In this document: in pieces, positions 13,570 through 23,650 of the stretch
Position numbering within the stretch: position 1 is the stretch's first letter
Layout of the letters: the number at the start of each line of letters is the position of its first letter
Origin: Brachionus plicatilis
Taxonomy: Eukaryota > Rotifera > Eurotatoria > Ploima > Brachionidae
Length of the DNA: 64,000 nucleotides
NCBI GenBank assembly: GCA_010279815.1
Contig: QEOQ01000694.1
Span: forward strand, 818,423-882,422
Reading direction: 5' to 3'
Program-made: the position numbers and the translations under genes
The notes under the pieces: generated by a model
Told to the model about the DNA's origin: nothing
Seen by the model: the letters and a program-made list of their open reading frames with translations, nothing else
Database searches by the model: none

Positions 13570-14835
13570 TGAACAAGATCGTTTCTGCATTTAAGATCTT
13601 TTAGAGTAAATGTAAATGGTAATCTAAGTGGTCAATACCCTTTTAGAAAGAGTTCCACAAGGGTTAGTAATTAGTCCATTTCTTTTTAACATTTTTATAA
13701 ATGACATGCCAAATAGAAACAAAGCAAACTGCCAATACTCTCTTCTTTTTGCAGATGATTTGGCTGCTTTTTTTATTTTTAAAAAGATAGGAAATCTTGA
13801 AAACATGATTAATAAGTGCTTAAAGAAGTTGAAAGATGGGTTTTCAAATGGAAAATGAAAATTTCTTTTGAAAAGTTATGTTAAGATCTTTGAGAAAAAA
13901 TCAAAAGTTAAAATCAATCTAGAACTTAAAATTGATGGTAACAATTTAAATAACGAGAAAAAAGGCAAATTCTTAGGAATCGCATTAAACTCAAAACTAA
14001 CATTTAGCCCAACGGTGGATGAATTAAAAGAGCGCTGCTATTCAAGACTTAATTTAATAAAATATCTCTCAAATAGAAAATGAGTAACCAAAAACATTAG
14101 GTTATCTTTACAAATCCTTGATAGGATCAAACTTGGATTATTTTTTGCCTTATTTAAATTCTTTCTCAGAAACTGGAGGTATATTAAAACATAGAAAAAA
14201 AACATAAAGAAAAAAAAATAAAGTAGAATAATCAAAACATAGAAAAATCAAAATAATATAGAAAAAATAAATAATTTAGGAAATGAGGAAAAAATAAATA
14301 AATTTTTTTAAAAGCACACGCATCTTTATTTTTAACAAAATTTTTTTTTTCAAGAATTGATTAAAAACAATAAATATATTAAGCTCAATCAGGAAAAAAC
14401 CAAAAATCAAAAAAAATTGTTTCATAATACGAATCAAAAGCAATTGAATTGCATATTAATGGTATTGATTGTTTATTTTTAGATAATTAATTAATTATCT
14501 ACATTTTATTTTTCAAATATTTGTCATTTGAATATTTTTAAAATTCTATATTAAATAAAATTCTATATTTTTTTTTCTATATTTTTTTTCTTTATTTTTT
14601 TCTATATTTTGATAGATCCCCCAGAAACTTACATCAAAATATACAAGTTATTAAAAATACAGCTGTTCGATCTATTTTGAAGCTGAAATATGATGCTCCC
14701 TCCAACATTTTGCACCAAGAAGCCTTCAATAAACTTAAACTGCTAACAGTTTCAAATCGACTCTTTGAGTTGAGAGAGAAATATGTCAGGGCAGGATCGA
14801 GTCATTCTGTTCCACTTGTTCTGTTCCATTGAGTT
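13570..14835 (+). pseudogene. Non-LTR retrotransposon reverse transcriptase, decayed
   Basis: RT blocks appear in order over several frames: LRSFRVNVNGNLSG, then VPQGLVISPFLFNIFINDM, LLFADDLAAFF (catalytic FADD), FLGIALNSKLTF, ERCYSRLNLIKYLS, and a C-terminal part with AVRSILKLKYDAP and LTVSNRLFELREKYV. Several stops and frameshifts interrupt it, and an A/T-rich stretch (14170-14600) separates the last two blocks. A further tail-like piece RLRNRFLNKIHGIFDLIK at 15194-15256 may belong to the same element. It adjoins the truncated family Z element. Confidence 0.8.
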
Positions 14836-16270
14836 ATCTTATTTAACTATATTATAATTATTTTTTTTCTTATTCTGAAGGAACATTAGATTTATAAATC
14901 GGCTCACGCAACAATTTCAAATATTTAATTTTCATTTATCTGGTCAGTTTTCACCTAATTAAAAAATAAATTAAGAAAGTCATGCTTAAAAACAAATCAA
15001 CAATTAATTTAAAATTTGTGTATTACTTTCTAAAACTAAACACTAAAATATAAATATTCCTTGTTTAAAAAATTGTTTATAAACTGAATTAAAAATGTGC
15101 TTATTAATTGATTTACAATTAAAATTAAAAAAAAAATCTGCCAGTTTTGAATTAATTTGTTGACTAGAGTGTTCCATTGGTCGTGAGAAGGGTGGAAGAT
15201 TACGAAACAGGTTTCTAAACAAGATTCATGGAATATTCGATCTCATTAAGTAATTGCTGCCTTGTTATTTATTCTTTCTTTAAATTTTGTTTTATAGATT
15301 GTATTATTATTGTTATTATTAAATAATTTGAAAATAATTCTTAGATCTTTTTTCTTAGATCGGTTTTACAGGTTGTAGTGAAGACCAAGATATTTTACTA
15401 AATAATTAAAAAATATATTATAGCTTGAACTGACAAAAGTAATCAAAATCTGTGAAAAGTATGTATCTTAAATGAAAAAATTAAATTTATTGTCCTATTT
15501 TTTAAATTTGATATTTTTCTAATTAAATTTGTCTTTTTTTTATGTATATTTTTGTGTTAATTATTCTAATTAACAGATAAATAAATTAATTTAATGATTT
15601 TTTTTATATTTTTTGCCTTAATTAATGATTTTAATTTTTTGTGTCTCGACCAAGAATAAACAAAAAGACAAACTTAAATAGAGAAACTTCAATTTTGGAG
15701 TATAGAAAAAAAATCAAGTTTAAAATTGAAACAACTTCTTTTAATAAGCTCCAAAAAAAAGCTTTCTGTAAAATCTATCAACTGACAAAAACTTTTTTAA
15801 ACTAAAATATTATGCTATCAGTGCAATAAATCCGAAATTTATTTTTAATGTAATACTAATACATATGAAGATTTTTTTAAGAGACTAAATTTGAATGATA
15901 CAAAAATTGTATAACCTGATAAATTTTGAACAACGAGTTTTGGACCCAAACAAGAATAATAATTATTTCATATTTAAAATTTTGATTTTGCTCTTAGTTC
16001 CAAAATTGGCAATGTCAGGCTTATTAGATTAGGCGGTCATTTTGAATAAATAAAAGCTTAAAAAAAATCTTTGTTTATTTAAAAAGAATATTTAAATAGA
16101 TAAATTTTTTTGTATTATTTTGTCAAAGCGATTTAAATTTCTCTTAAAATAAAAAAGTCAAAAAAATATTTAATTTTTTTTATTTTTGCTAATTGAAAAA
16201 AAATTAAAAAAAAATAAATTTAAAAAATAATTTTCAAATAAACAAACTGTTTAGACCCAAAAAATTCTAT
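14836..16270. other. Intergenic, AT-rich
   Basis: 3' flank of CFAP58 and of the LINE. A short LINE-like tail may lie at 15194-15256; otherwise nothing is recognised. Confidence 0.45.
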
Positions 16271-18993
16271 TCAAGCATTTGCCTTGGCAACTGGAGCCTT
16301 TAGACTAAAGCCTCCGCCTATAAACTTAACATTCTCGTTGGCGTTTCGATTAGGAGCGATTCCGGGCGCTGTTATCGGACCACCAGGCGCTCCGGCCGCT
16401 TCCAATCTATCTCTTTCTTTGAACAAATGCTCCTTTTTCTTTTGCAAAAAGTATTTATTCTTAACCTCGCTCAGCTCTTTGTTCATTTTATCAATCTCAA
16501 ACTTGTATTCACTAATCTGACTCTCGTACATATTAAGCTCGGAGGCCAACGATTTCATCTGTTTGGTCTTCTGCTTGAGAGTCTGCTGGTAAATAGAGAG
16601 CTGCTCGGCAACCTCTGGGCCGGGCTGACGGGCCAATATGTGCTTCAGCTCGGTGTACAACTTCTCCTTTTCCTGGATCAACAGCTCCTTTTGGACCACT
16701 TCCTCGGTTTTGGCAATCAGTCTCTTCTGCAAGGCTTGTATCTTTTGTATCAGCTCAAATGTGCTCGGATCACTTCCTTCAAGCTTGCGCCACCTATGCA
16801 CATTCATGGGATTCTCGAGCTCTTCCTCGAGAGCCCTACACCGGGTCCTTTCGCGCAGCAGCTCCCTCTGAACATGGTAGATCTCTTTGCTCAAATCGTC
16901 CACATTGGCCACTTTGACACTCAGTATTTTTTTTTCTCTTCTCAAACGCTTGATCTCAAGCTTCAAAATTCTCAAATCCTCAATTCTTGCCTTGTACTGA
17001 ATCTCTCCTTTGTTCAAAGTGGACTGCTGAATCTTGATCTTTTCGTACAAGAGCGCCAACTCATCGTTTCGCCTGACCAACTGGGTGCCCAAAATGTCCC
17101 TCTCCTGAATAACCTGTTCCAGTTGTTTCTTTTGCCTGAGGCGTTCCGAGTCCGCCTCTTGGATTATCTTGAGCAGTTTTCTCTCTTCGGCCTGCTGCGC
17201 CTCCAAAAATCCCTTGGTCTCCTGGCTCTCGGCCTTCATGCGCCCCAACTCGGCCCTCAAATGCTCCCTCTCTTTCTGCACCTGCTGCAGCTCGGCATGC
17301 TCTTTGACCAACGCCTGCTCCTTGTTCTGAATCTCCTCTTTCAGCTGATCAATTTGATGAGTCATTATCTTGAGTTTGCGCCTATTTTCGTTTATTTCGT
17401 CCTGGCGTTCGATCAAATTTTTGCTGTACAAATTTCTGTCACTGCGCACCGCTTCATACAAATTCTGCTGCTGCTTGTACTTGGTCTCCTGTTCGGCTAT
17501 TTTTTTCTTAAAGTCAAATATTTGCATTTCCTTTATCTTTATGTCTTCCATGTGCTGCAGCACTCGCTGGGTCAACTCGCTCGCCTCGCTAATGTATCTG
17601 TCTCTCTCCTTTTCCAGCTGAAATATCAACTTTCGCTGCTTGGTCGCCTCCTCCTTGTAGTTGGCAATTTCTTGCTCCAAATGTTTTATGGTAGAGTCAT
17701 GGGTCTTGATCAAGTTGACTTGTTTTTCGGTATTTTTTGCCGCATTCGACAAATTTTTGTTCAATTGGTCGCGTTCCCGCGTCAATTCCTCAATGGCCTT
17801 TTTGTCTTTTTCCTGGTCTTTTTTGGCCAGCTCAATTTCTTTTTCCAAAGTTAAGATGGTGTTGCGCAGCAGCTCTTTTTCGTTCTCGGCCTCGGACTTT
17901 TGGTCCTCGAGAATTTTGAGCTTTTTCTGCGTGTTTTCCTTAAGGCGGTTTATTTTGGCCGCGTCTGTCTTGAGCGCATTGACCTCGTCCTCGCGCGACT
18001 TCAGCTCGTGGACCTTGAGGGCGTTTTCGTTGGCCAGAGCTTCGTTGTTGAGGACCTGGGCCTCGAAGTCGTGCTGCAGCTTGACAAAACGAGCGTTCAA
18101 TACGTCCGAGTCCTTTAGGGTCCGGTCCAAGAACGCCTTTTGCTCCTTTTGCTGAGTTTCTAGCTTCAAAATGTCCGCTTTGGACTTTTCCACAGTTTGT
18201 TGCAAATTTTTGAGATCGTTTTGCTTTTGCTCGAGTGTACTCCGAGCTTCTTTAAGGTCCCGTTCGATCTTGTCACGTTTTCTGAGCTCTCGCTGCGCTT
18301 CCATTTTGCGCGTGTTTATGTCGCTTTCCAATTGACTTATGTTCTGGTTGGCCTCCTCAAATTTGCGTTCCAAATCCAAATTTTTTGTCTGAGTGTCCTC
18401 TAGATTGGACCGCAATTTTACCAGCTCATCTAGAAGCTTGTCTCTTTCGGTAACTAGTTCATCTCTGTTTTTCATCAGTTCATTGACGTTTTGCTCTTGG
18501 CCAACAGTCAGTCCAGCGCCTTGTTCAACCAGCTTGGTCAAATTGGCGATTTCTTGTTTCAAGCTTTGAATGGTTTCCTTTGCCGATTGTTCTTTTTCGG
18601 CGTAGGAGTCCGATATTTTCCACACTTTTTCCAGTTCTTTGCGAAGAGTGGCAATTGTGTTCTGGTCCTCTTGGCCCAGCTTGAGCGCTGTTTGCACTTT
18701 GGCCGCATTGGCTACTAAGTCCGCATTTAATTCGCGGCATTTGATCATCAGTCTTTTTTCACTTTCGTGACTTTTCAGTAAGGCCTTGTGCAATTTTTCG
18801 TATTCGGCTCGGAATTTTTCCAAGCTTTTGTCTCCGGTCAGCTCTTGCAGCACATCCTGGAATTCTTGCTCCAGCTGTTGGAACGATGTGTCGTCAAATG
18901 CGATCTTTGGCCTAGTATCTTCTTTTTTTTCCTAGTGAATATTTTGTAGAATTTTATTTTTTTAAGTATTGATTCAATGGTTACTTCAGACAT
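16271..18993 (-). CDS. CFAP58: Cilia- and flagella-associated protein 58 (CFAP58/CCDC147)
   Basis: Two exons: a 9-nt first coding exon (18993-18985, ATG TCT GAA) and 18931-16271, joined across a 53-bp intron to give 889 aa (human 872). The product is almost entirely coiled coil, with conserved blocks ELTGDKSLEKFRAEYEKLH, RLMIKCRELNADLV, ANLTKLVEQGAGL, EAVRSDRNLYSKNL, ERDILGTQLVRRNDELAL, LENPMNVHRWRKLE and LARQPGPE, and a C-terminal Gly-rich FIGGGFSLKAP. CFAP58 is needed for motile cilia and sperm flagella (mid-piece and axoneme assembly). Adding the tiny exon yields MSEEKKEDTRPKIAFDD, which aligns with the vertebrate N-terminus. The gene is richer in GC than its flanks, as expected for a conserved coding region. 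A perfect X-box lies 106 bp upstream of the ATG. Confidence 0.96.
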
Positions 18994-19098
18994 TTTTTAT
19001 CCAGTGGTAATAAGCTTCAATAATTTAGGGTTTTAGTAAAAGGATTTCTGTATATGTTTATTAGTATTAAGTAAGCATAATCGTTTATAAAAAAAAGG

Positions 19099-19111
19099 GT
19101 AACCAAGCAAC
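19099..19111. promoter_or_regulatory. RFX X-box upstream of CFAP58
   Basis: GTAACC-A-AGCAAC is an exact match to the RFX consensus GTNRCC(0-3N)RGYAAC. It lies 106 bp upstream of the CFAP58 ATG, the position typical of ciliary gene X-boxes. Confidence 0.7.
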
Positions 19112-19126
19112 CTTTTTTCTTATAAT

Positions 19127-19152
19127 TTTTACCTCTTCGTGAAGAGGTAAAA
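19127..19152. repeat. Perfect 26-bp palindrome in the CFAP58 promoter
   Basis: Twelve-base arms TTTTACCTCTTC and GAAGAGGTAAAA around a 2-nt GT centre, 16 bp beyond the X-box. It could be a dimeric transcription-factor site or a hairpin; function unknown. Confidence 0.6.
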
Positions 19153-19534
19153 TGAGAAATAGAAAAAAGAGCAAAAAAATTCAAGTTCAAATTTTTTTTG
19201 TTAGATTAGCAATTTAAACGGGTGATTTTTAAGTCATATCAAAATAAGAGTAAAAAATTTATGCTTTATTAAATATTAGAACAATAAGCAAAAAGAAACA
19301 ATTAAAATTTTTCAAATTTCCTAATATATTTTTTTCCGATCGGTTAATACGACAGATAATATTATCAAGCCAAAAAAATTATAAGAAATATCTCGAATTA
19401 AAAAAAAAAACAGCCAAGAATTTAATAAATTTTAATAAATTCACACATTCAGAATTTTTTCCACTAATTAATTTAGTTATATAACCATTAATTTTATTTT
19501 GGACTATATTTCGATTACAATTACAATTAAGAAG

Positions 19535-20040
19535 TGGGACATAGCAACACTCAAGATTCTGTATACATCTTTTATAAGACCACATTTAGAATATGCATCT
19601 AAAGAAATCAAGATCAAAAAGATATCAAGATACTAGAACAGGTTCAAAGAAGGGCAACAAAACTTTATTATGAATTAAGACATTTGCCATATCTCGAAAG
19701 ACTACAAAAACTTGGGCTTACAACCCTAAAATAGAGAAGAGAAAGAGGAAACGCTATTTAATTCTTCAAAATAGGAACTAAAATAAACTTAATTGATTGG
19801 TACCGTTCTAATAGTATTGCGCACTCTGTTTTTGCTGATGGTAGAGCAGATAATATAAGAGGCAAAAAAAATAGATTCAGGAGATAAATTACAAAATGTG
19901 ACCAAAGAGAGTATTTTTTCTCGAACAGAAAAGTACCGATTTGGAATAACCTATCAAGTGAAACTATAAATGCGACCAATGTAAAGCTATTAGTGAACCT
20001 ATTTATAACAAATTGAATAAAGATATTTAATAGAATGCCT
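19535..20040 (+). pseudogene. LINE reverse transcriptase C-terminal fragment
   Basis: Translation in shifting frames gives LKILYTSFIRPHLEYAS, then LEQVQRRATKLYYELRHLPY and LERLQKLGLTTLK, then DWYRSNSIAHSVFADGRAD and EYFFSNRKVPIWNNLSSET. These are the post-catalytic thumb and tail of CR1/Jockey-type LINEs. The catalytic domain is absent and stops are present. It is unrelated to CFAP58. Confidence 0.75.
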
Positions 20041-20557
20041 GGCACTATATCATAACATAGAAAATCATAATATAGACTGTCTATATAGATACATAAAATA
20101 TAGACGTAAATTACAATATCGAATTAATTATGCAGACTCTCTTTTCTATATAGAAACATGGTAAAATTTTTTAAAGTTTTATTTCGATTTTAAAAAGTTT
20201 TCAATTCATAAAATAATATAAAAATATGAATACAAAGATAAAAATTTTGATTTTATATTAAAAAATAATAGAAATAATAAAGGGTCCATTTCCTCTGACT
20301 CAATTTTTTATCAAATTTTCTATAATATTAGCCATAAAAACTCTTAATTCTTCCAGTATAACAGCCTTTTCTTCACTTTGACCACCTTATTCTTATTAAC
20401 ATTTTAAAATGAACATAACAATAATCTTTATAGAATGTGTTCTACATATCTTTAGTCTCTGTTCTATGTCCTTTTATTCTGCACTATTTATGAGTCTTTA
20501 TTAATTTGTCTATACATTTTTAAGTCTATGTCTTTATAAAAAAGTAGTCTATATTTT

Positions 20558-20581
20558 GGTGAACTAATGGTTCACAAAACC
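20558..20581 (-). repeat. 24-bp terminal-repeat motif of element Y (solo)
   Basis: The minus strand reads GGTTTTGTGAACCATTAG then TTCACC, the same motif that forms both ends of the element at 44955-45486. Here it sits next to repeat X, as it does at the 44.9 kb locus. Confidence 0.5.
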
Positions 20582-20594
20582 AAGCCTGATCGCA

Positions 20595-20945
20595 TAATAA
20601 TCTAGACTAAACCCGGAAAACTATGTTTTTTTCTTTATAAATTTTGACTCTAGTGATAATTGACGTACGCTTGATGAATTTTAACAAAAACTTATAAAAA
20701 AAATGGGAAATTGAGCGTAGATAGTTTTTTAAACTACAAATATTATCTTAAGGATCATCATTTCACAAACCCAAAGTCAAAATTTATAAAAAAAACAAAG
20801 TTTTTCATGCTTGCAATATTAACTTAAAATTATTTTTTTGTTTTAAACTGAAAAAAATATTTAAAACATCGCATTTTTTAATGTTATTTCAAAATTGGAT
20901 TAATTTTATTATTCAAACACAAAAAAATAAACTAAATCAAATACA
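20595..20945 (+). repeat. Dispersed repeat X, copy 1 (uninterrupted)
   Basis: The reverse complement aligns along its length with the two halves of repeat X that flank the pogo element at 43.5-44.8 kb (for example CGTCAATTATCACTA and TTTGTAGTTTAAAAAACTA). It is non-coding. This copy lacks the pogo insertion and so shows the pre-insertion state. Confidence 0.65.
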
Positions 20946-21085
20946 AAATTTTGTTTAAAATAAAATTTTATTTTCTCAAGCTATTTAAATTAATTGAAAT
21001 CTAAAAGGTGGATACATTTCATTAACTAATTAAATAAACAACCAACAAATTGAATTGAACTGAAACCCGAAATACATAGTTAAAT

Positions 21086-22385
21086 TCATCGATTTAAAGT
21101 TTTAATTTTGACGTCTTGATTATCTAAGATGTCTTCCTCGTCATTGTTTATGTACAAACTTTCTTTGTAGAACAACTCTTCTCTCTTTCGATCACACATT
21201 AACAAAATAGCTGCACCTTAAAATTAAAATTTTAAATAATTTTTCTCTATTTTGAAAATTTATCTTTATAATTTGATTACTAGTCAGGAAGAAAAAAGAT
21301 CCCCAGGCTACTCCATAAGACCAGCCAAAATACCATGTGTCCTTGCCACGTTCATGAAGTTCCATTATGAACATAACTGGAAATAGAATAAGTGCTGTCA
21401 GTATGCACAATACTAAAATTTATTGGAAAAAATAGGTTTAATCAAAAATAAAATTTTTTTTTTTTTTTTTTAAATTTTACTTCCAACAAATGCAACGAAA
21501 CCGGCTGCTCCGTACAGTTTCATTTTACGCTCTTGTCTTCTTTTATGTCTCAGTCCGATTACTATAAGTATTATGCCAATTACTGTACAAGAAAACGCAA
21601 CAACTATAAATGAACCACAAAGCTGGACCCACACTTAGAGAAAAAATAAATTAAAATTGGTACAAAAAAAAAAGGGAACTTAAATACTGTGACAAGAAGC
21701 TCATGCAAAAATCTCTAGGAAAAGTAAACTTACAAATGTTAAGAGGAACGCAAATATAAAAATCATTATCATTAATATTTTCCCTTGAACGAATGCTGTA
21801 TGCTAAAGTTGGGATGCTACTTGCGAGAGTACAATTTCGCCAAAGACCTTGTTTCACATCGTTGGAAGTCAACCAGTTATCAGTTAACAAACAAATAAGT
21901 AACAAAATACATGAAAGTAAAGCAAAGATAAATGCATTTATCTTTTAAAAACAAAATTAAATTAAATCTTAAGCAGATTTTTGAATCAAAATTAAAATAT
22001 TCATATGCGGTAATGATTGCATGCACCATTCAGATTTGAAAGAGAATATACCTTTGTTATAAAGAGTGCAGCTAAAATTGGTTTGGGTCTTTTGCTCGGT
22101 CGACTTTCCTACATCTAAATTATTGATAGATTGAATTGACTCGACTACACACTCTTGCCATAAACCGTATCTTATCAAACGATCGGCATGAAACCAAAAA
22201 GTCGAGGGTATCACTATGACCAAGCATAGCAAAGATAAAATGGTGAAAAAAAGTGATAATACCTAAACAATCAATTTAAATCAAGAATATTTTAATTTTG
22301 ATGCTGAAATACAGAAAAATGCGCTACTTACTTTGTACGGACTGATAATTACCACTGTTTCAAGTTTAGCTGTCGGGGCCCCCAT
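21086..22385 (-). CDS. Four-TM claudin/PMP22-family protein with alternative exons
   Basis: Exons: 22385-22332 (MGAPTAKLE), then either 22262-22052 or 21941-21734, then 21633-21481, 21412-21281 and 21216-21086. Using one of the two middle exons gives 226 or 225 aa. Each middle exon encodes TM1 and the first extracellular loop with the W-GLW-C-C signature: W41, GLW 51-53, C56 and C83 in version A; W41, GLW 50-52, C55 and C82 in version B. Later exons give TM2, a basic loop RHKRRQERK, TM3, and TM4 with WYFGWSYGVAWGSFFF, similar to TMEM47/PERP-type proteins, then an acidic cytoplasmic tail. The role is probably at cell junctions or as a channel auxiliary subunit. Both middle exons begin in phase 0 and end in phase 1, so including both or neither breaks the frame. 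Confidence 0.85.
21734..21941 (-). other. Alternative exon B of the claudin-like gene
   Basis: 208 nt, phase 0 to 1, with donor GTAAGT. It encodes TM1 plus a loop with TDNWLTSNDVKQGLWRNC and YICVPLNI. Cys-Cys spacing (27 residues) equals that of exon A. The frame stays open beyond the donor (FTFPRDFCM), which weakly resembles the same region after exon A. Confidence 0.7.
22052..22262 (-). other. Alternative exon A of the claudin-like gene
   Basis: 211 nt, phase 0 to 1, with donor GTATAT. It encodes TM1 plus a loop with STFWFHADRLIRYGLWQEC and FSCTLYNK. It is separated from exon B by a 110-bp intron. The frame continues beyond the donor (FSFKSEWCM), so a longer alternative end cannot be excluded. 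Confidence 0.7.
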
Positions 22386-23504
22386 CTTTATTTTGACAAA
22401 ATTATCCTTGTTTTTTGTATTTAAATTTTTAGCCTAATGAACCTCTCATTGTAAAACATAGCTTTTAAAATCTAAATAAATTTTTTATTATTAAATTTAT
22501 ATATTTTAAAGTTAAATTATGCAAAACTAATTAGTAAATAGATCGAATTTTGAAACATTTTAAATAAATATTTAAGAAGCATGCAAAGGAAATAAATGAT
22601 ATTATTCTTGTAAAATTAGTTCGGTTTAAGATTGCTTTTAGCTTTAATCGATTGTCAAAAAAGCCAACAAAAACTAAAATGATTATTACAATAAATATGT
22701 ATGATTATTTTATTTAAGAAAAATATTTTTTAAAAGAAGCAAAAGATTAGCATATCACTTATGGTAACGACGTCTAAAGGGGTTTTGTGTTAATAGAGTA
22801 TCCAAAATTGAAAAACTGCTATATCTACTTCATTTTAAAAGATAATTTTAAAAAAAAATATGAAAACATGAAGAACTCAAAGAGAGGAATCGAATGATAT
22901 GTGTGATTTATTTATAAAAAATAATTATAACATTTTTTTTCTCTTAAAGCTTGATTACGTCTAATGAGGTGAAAAAGTCTCGAATTTGGTAATTTGGCAA
23001 AAGCGATTTTAAAGGTGCTTAGTATAACTTAAGGTCTAACCTATTTCCTCTATTCGATTCAGCACATGTTTAAGTATAAATGAGAATATTTTCAGAATTT
23101 TAGGATATGCTCTTCATGATAGATGAAATGGGGTTAATTTTTAGGCCTTAAAGGGTTAAATAGATTTAGCCAGATAAGTCAAAAAAATCACCCAAGTACT
23201 CCGAATATTATTCTATTTAAACCCATTTAACCATATAAGACTATAAAAATGCAGCGACGCTTTTTTTTTTATTAATTAAAAATACATTTTATCTCTCTCG
23301 CTCTCATAATATTTTTCTTCTTATAAAAAAAGTGTTTATTTCAAAAAATAAAACCAAAAAAGAAAATTTTTAAAAGTAAGCTAAATATGTCTTAAAATGA
23401 AAATTTCAATTAAAAAAAAAACACAGACTGATCAAGATCTAAATGGCGCAATCAATGATGTTAGATCAGAAAATTGCTACTATAATTGTTCAAAAGGTTG
23501 ATGG
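22386..23504. other. Intergenic, AT-rich
   Basis: 5' flank of the claudin-like gene. No other gene, RNA or clear repeat seen. Confidence 0.45.
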
Positions 23505-23650
23505 ATGGAACGACCGCATTTTTTTGAGTGGTTACAAAAAGTTTTTGTTACTCATTCTGAATCAAAAGAGGGGCCTAAATTAATGATACTTGATGGTGAT
23601 ACTTCAAACATAAATCCTGCTTTAAAGAGTTTTTATGTGATACCTCCGTT
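23505..23650 (+). pseudogene. Pogo/Tigger transposase (DDE) fragment
   Basis: Translation gives FFEWLQKVFVTHSESKEGP then KLMILDGDTSNINPAL, matching the block around the second catalytic Asp (LLILDGHxSH) of pogo-type DDE transposases. No terminal repeats are visible and flanking frames are closed, so it is a small relic. Confidence 0.5.

Noticed and set aside
16427..17854. 475-codon open frame antisense to CFAP58, plus several shorter ones up to 18718
   Set aside because: Leu/Phe-rich translations created by the coiled-coil codons of CFAP58 on the other strand; no independent homology.
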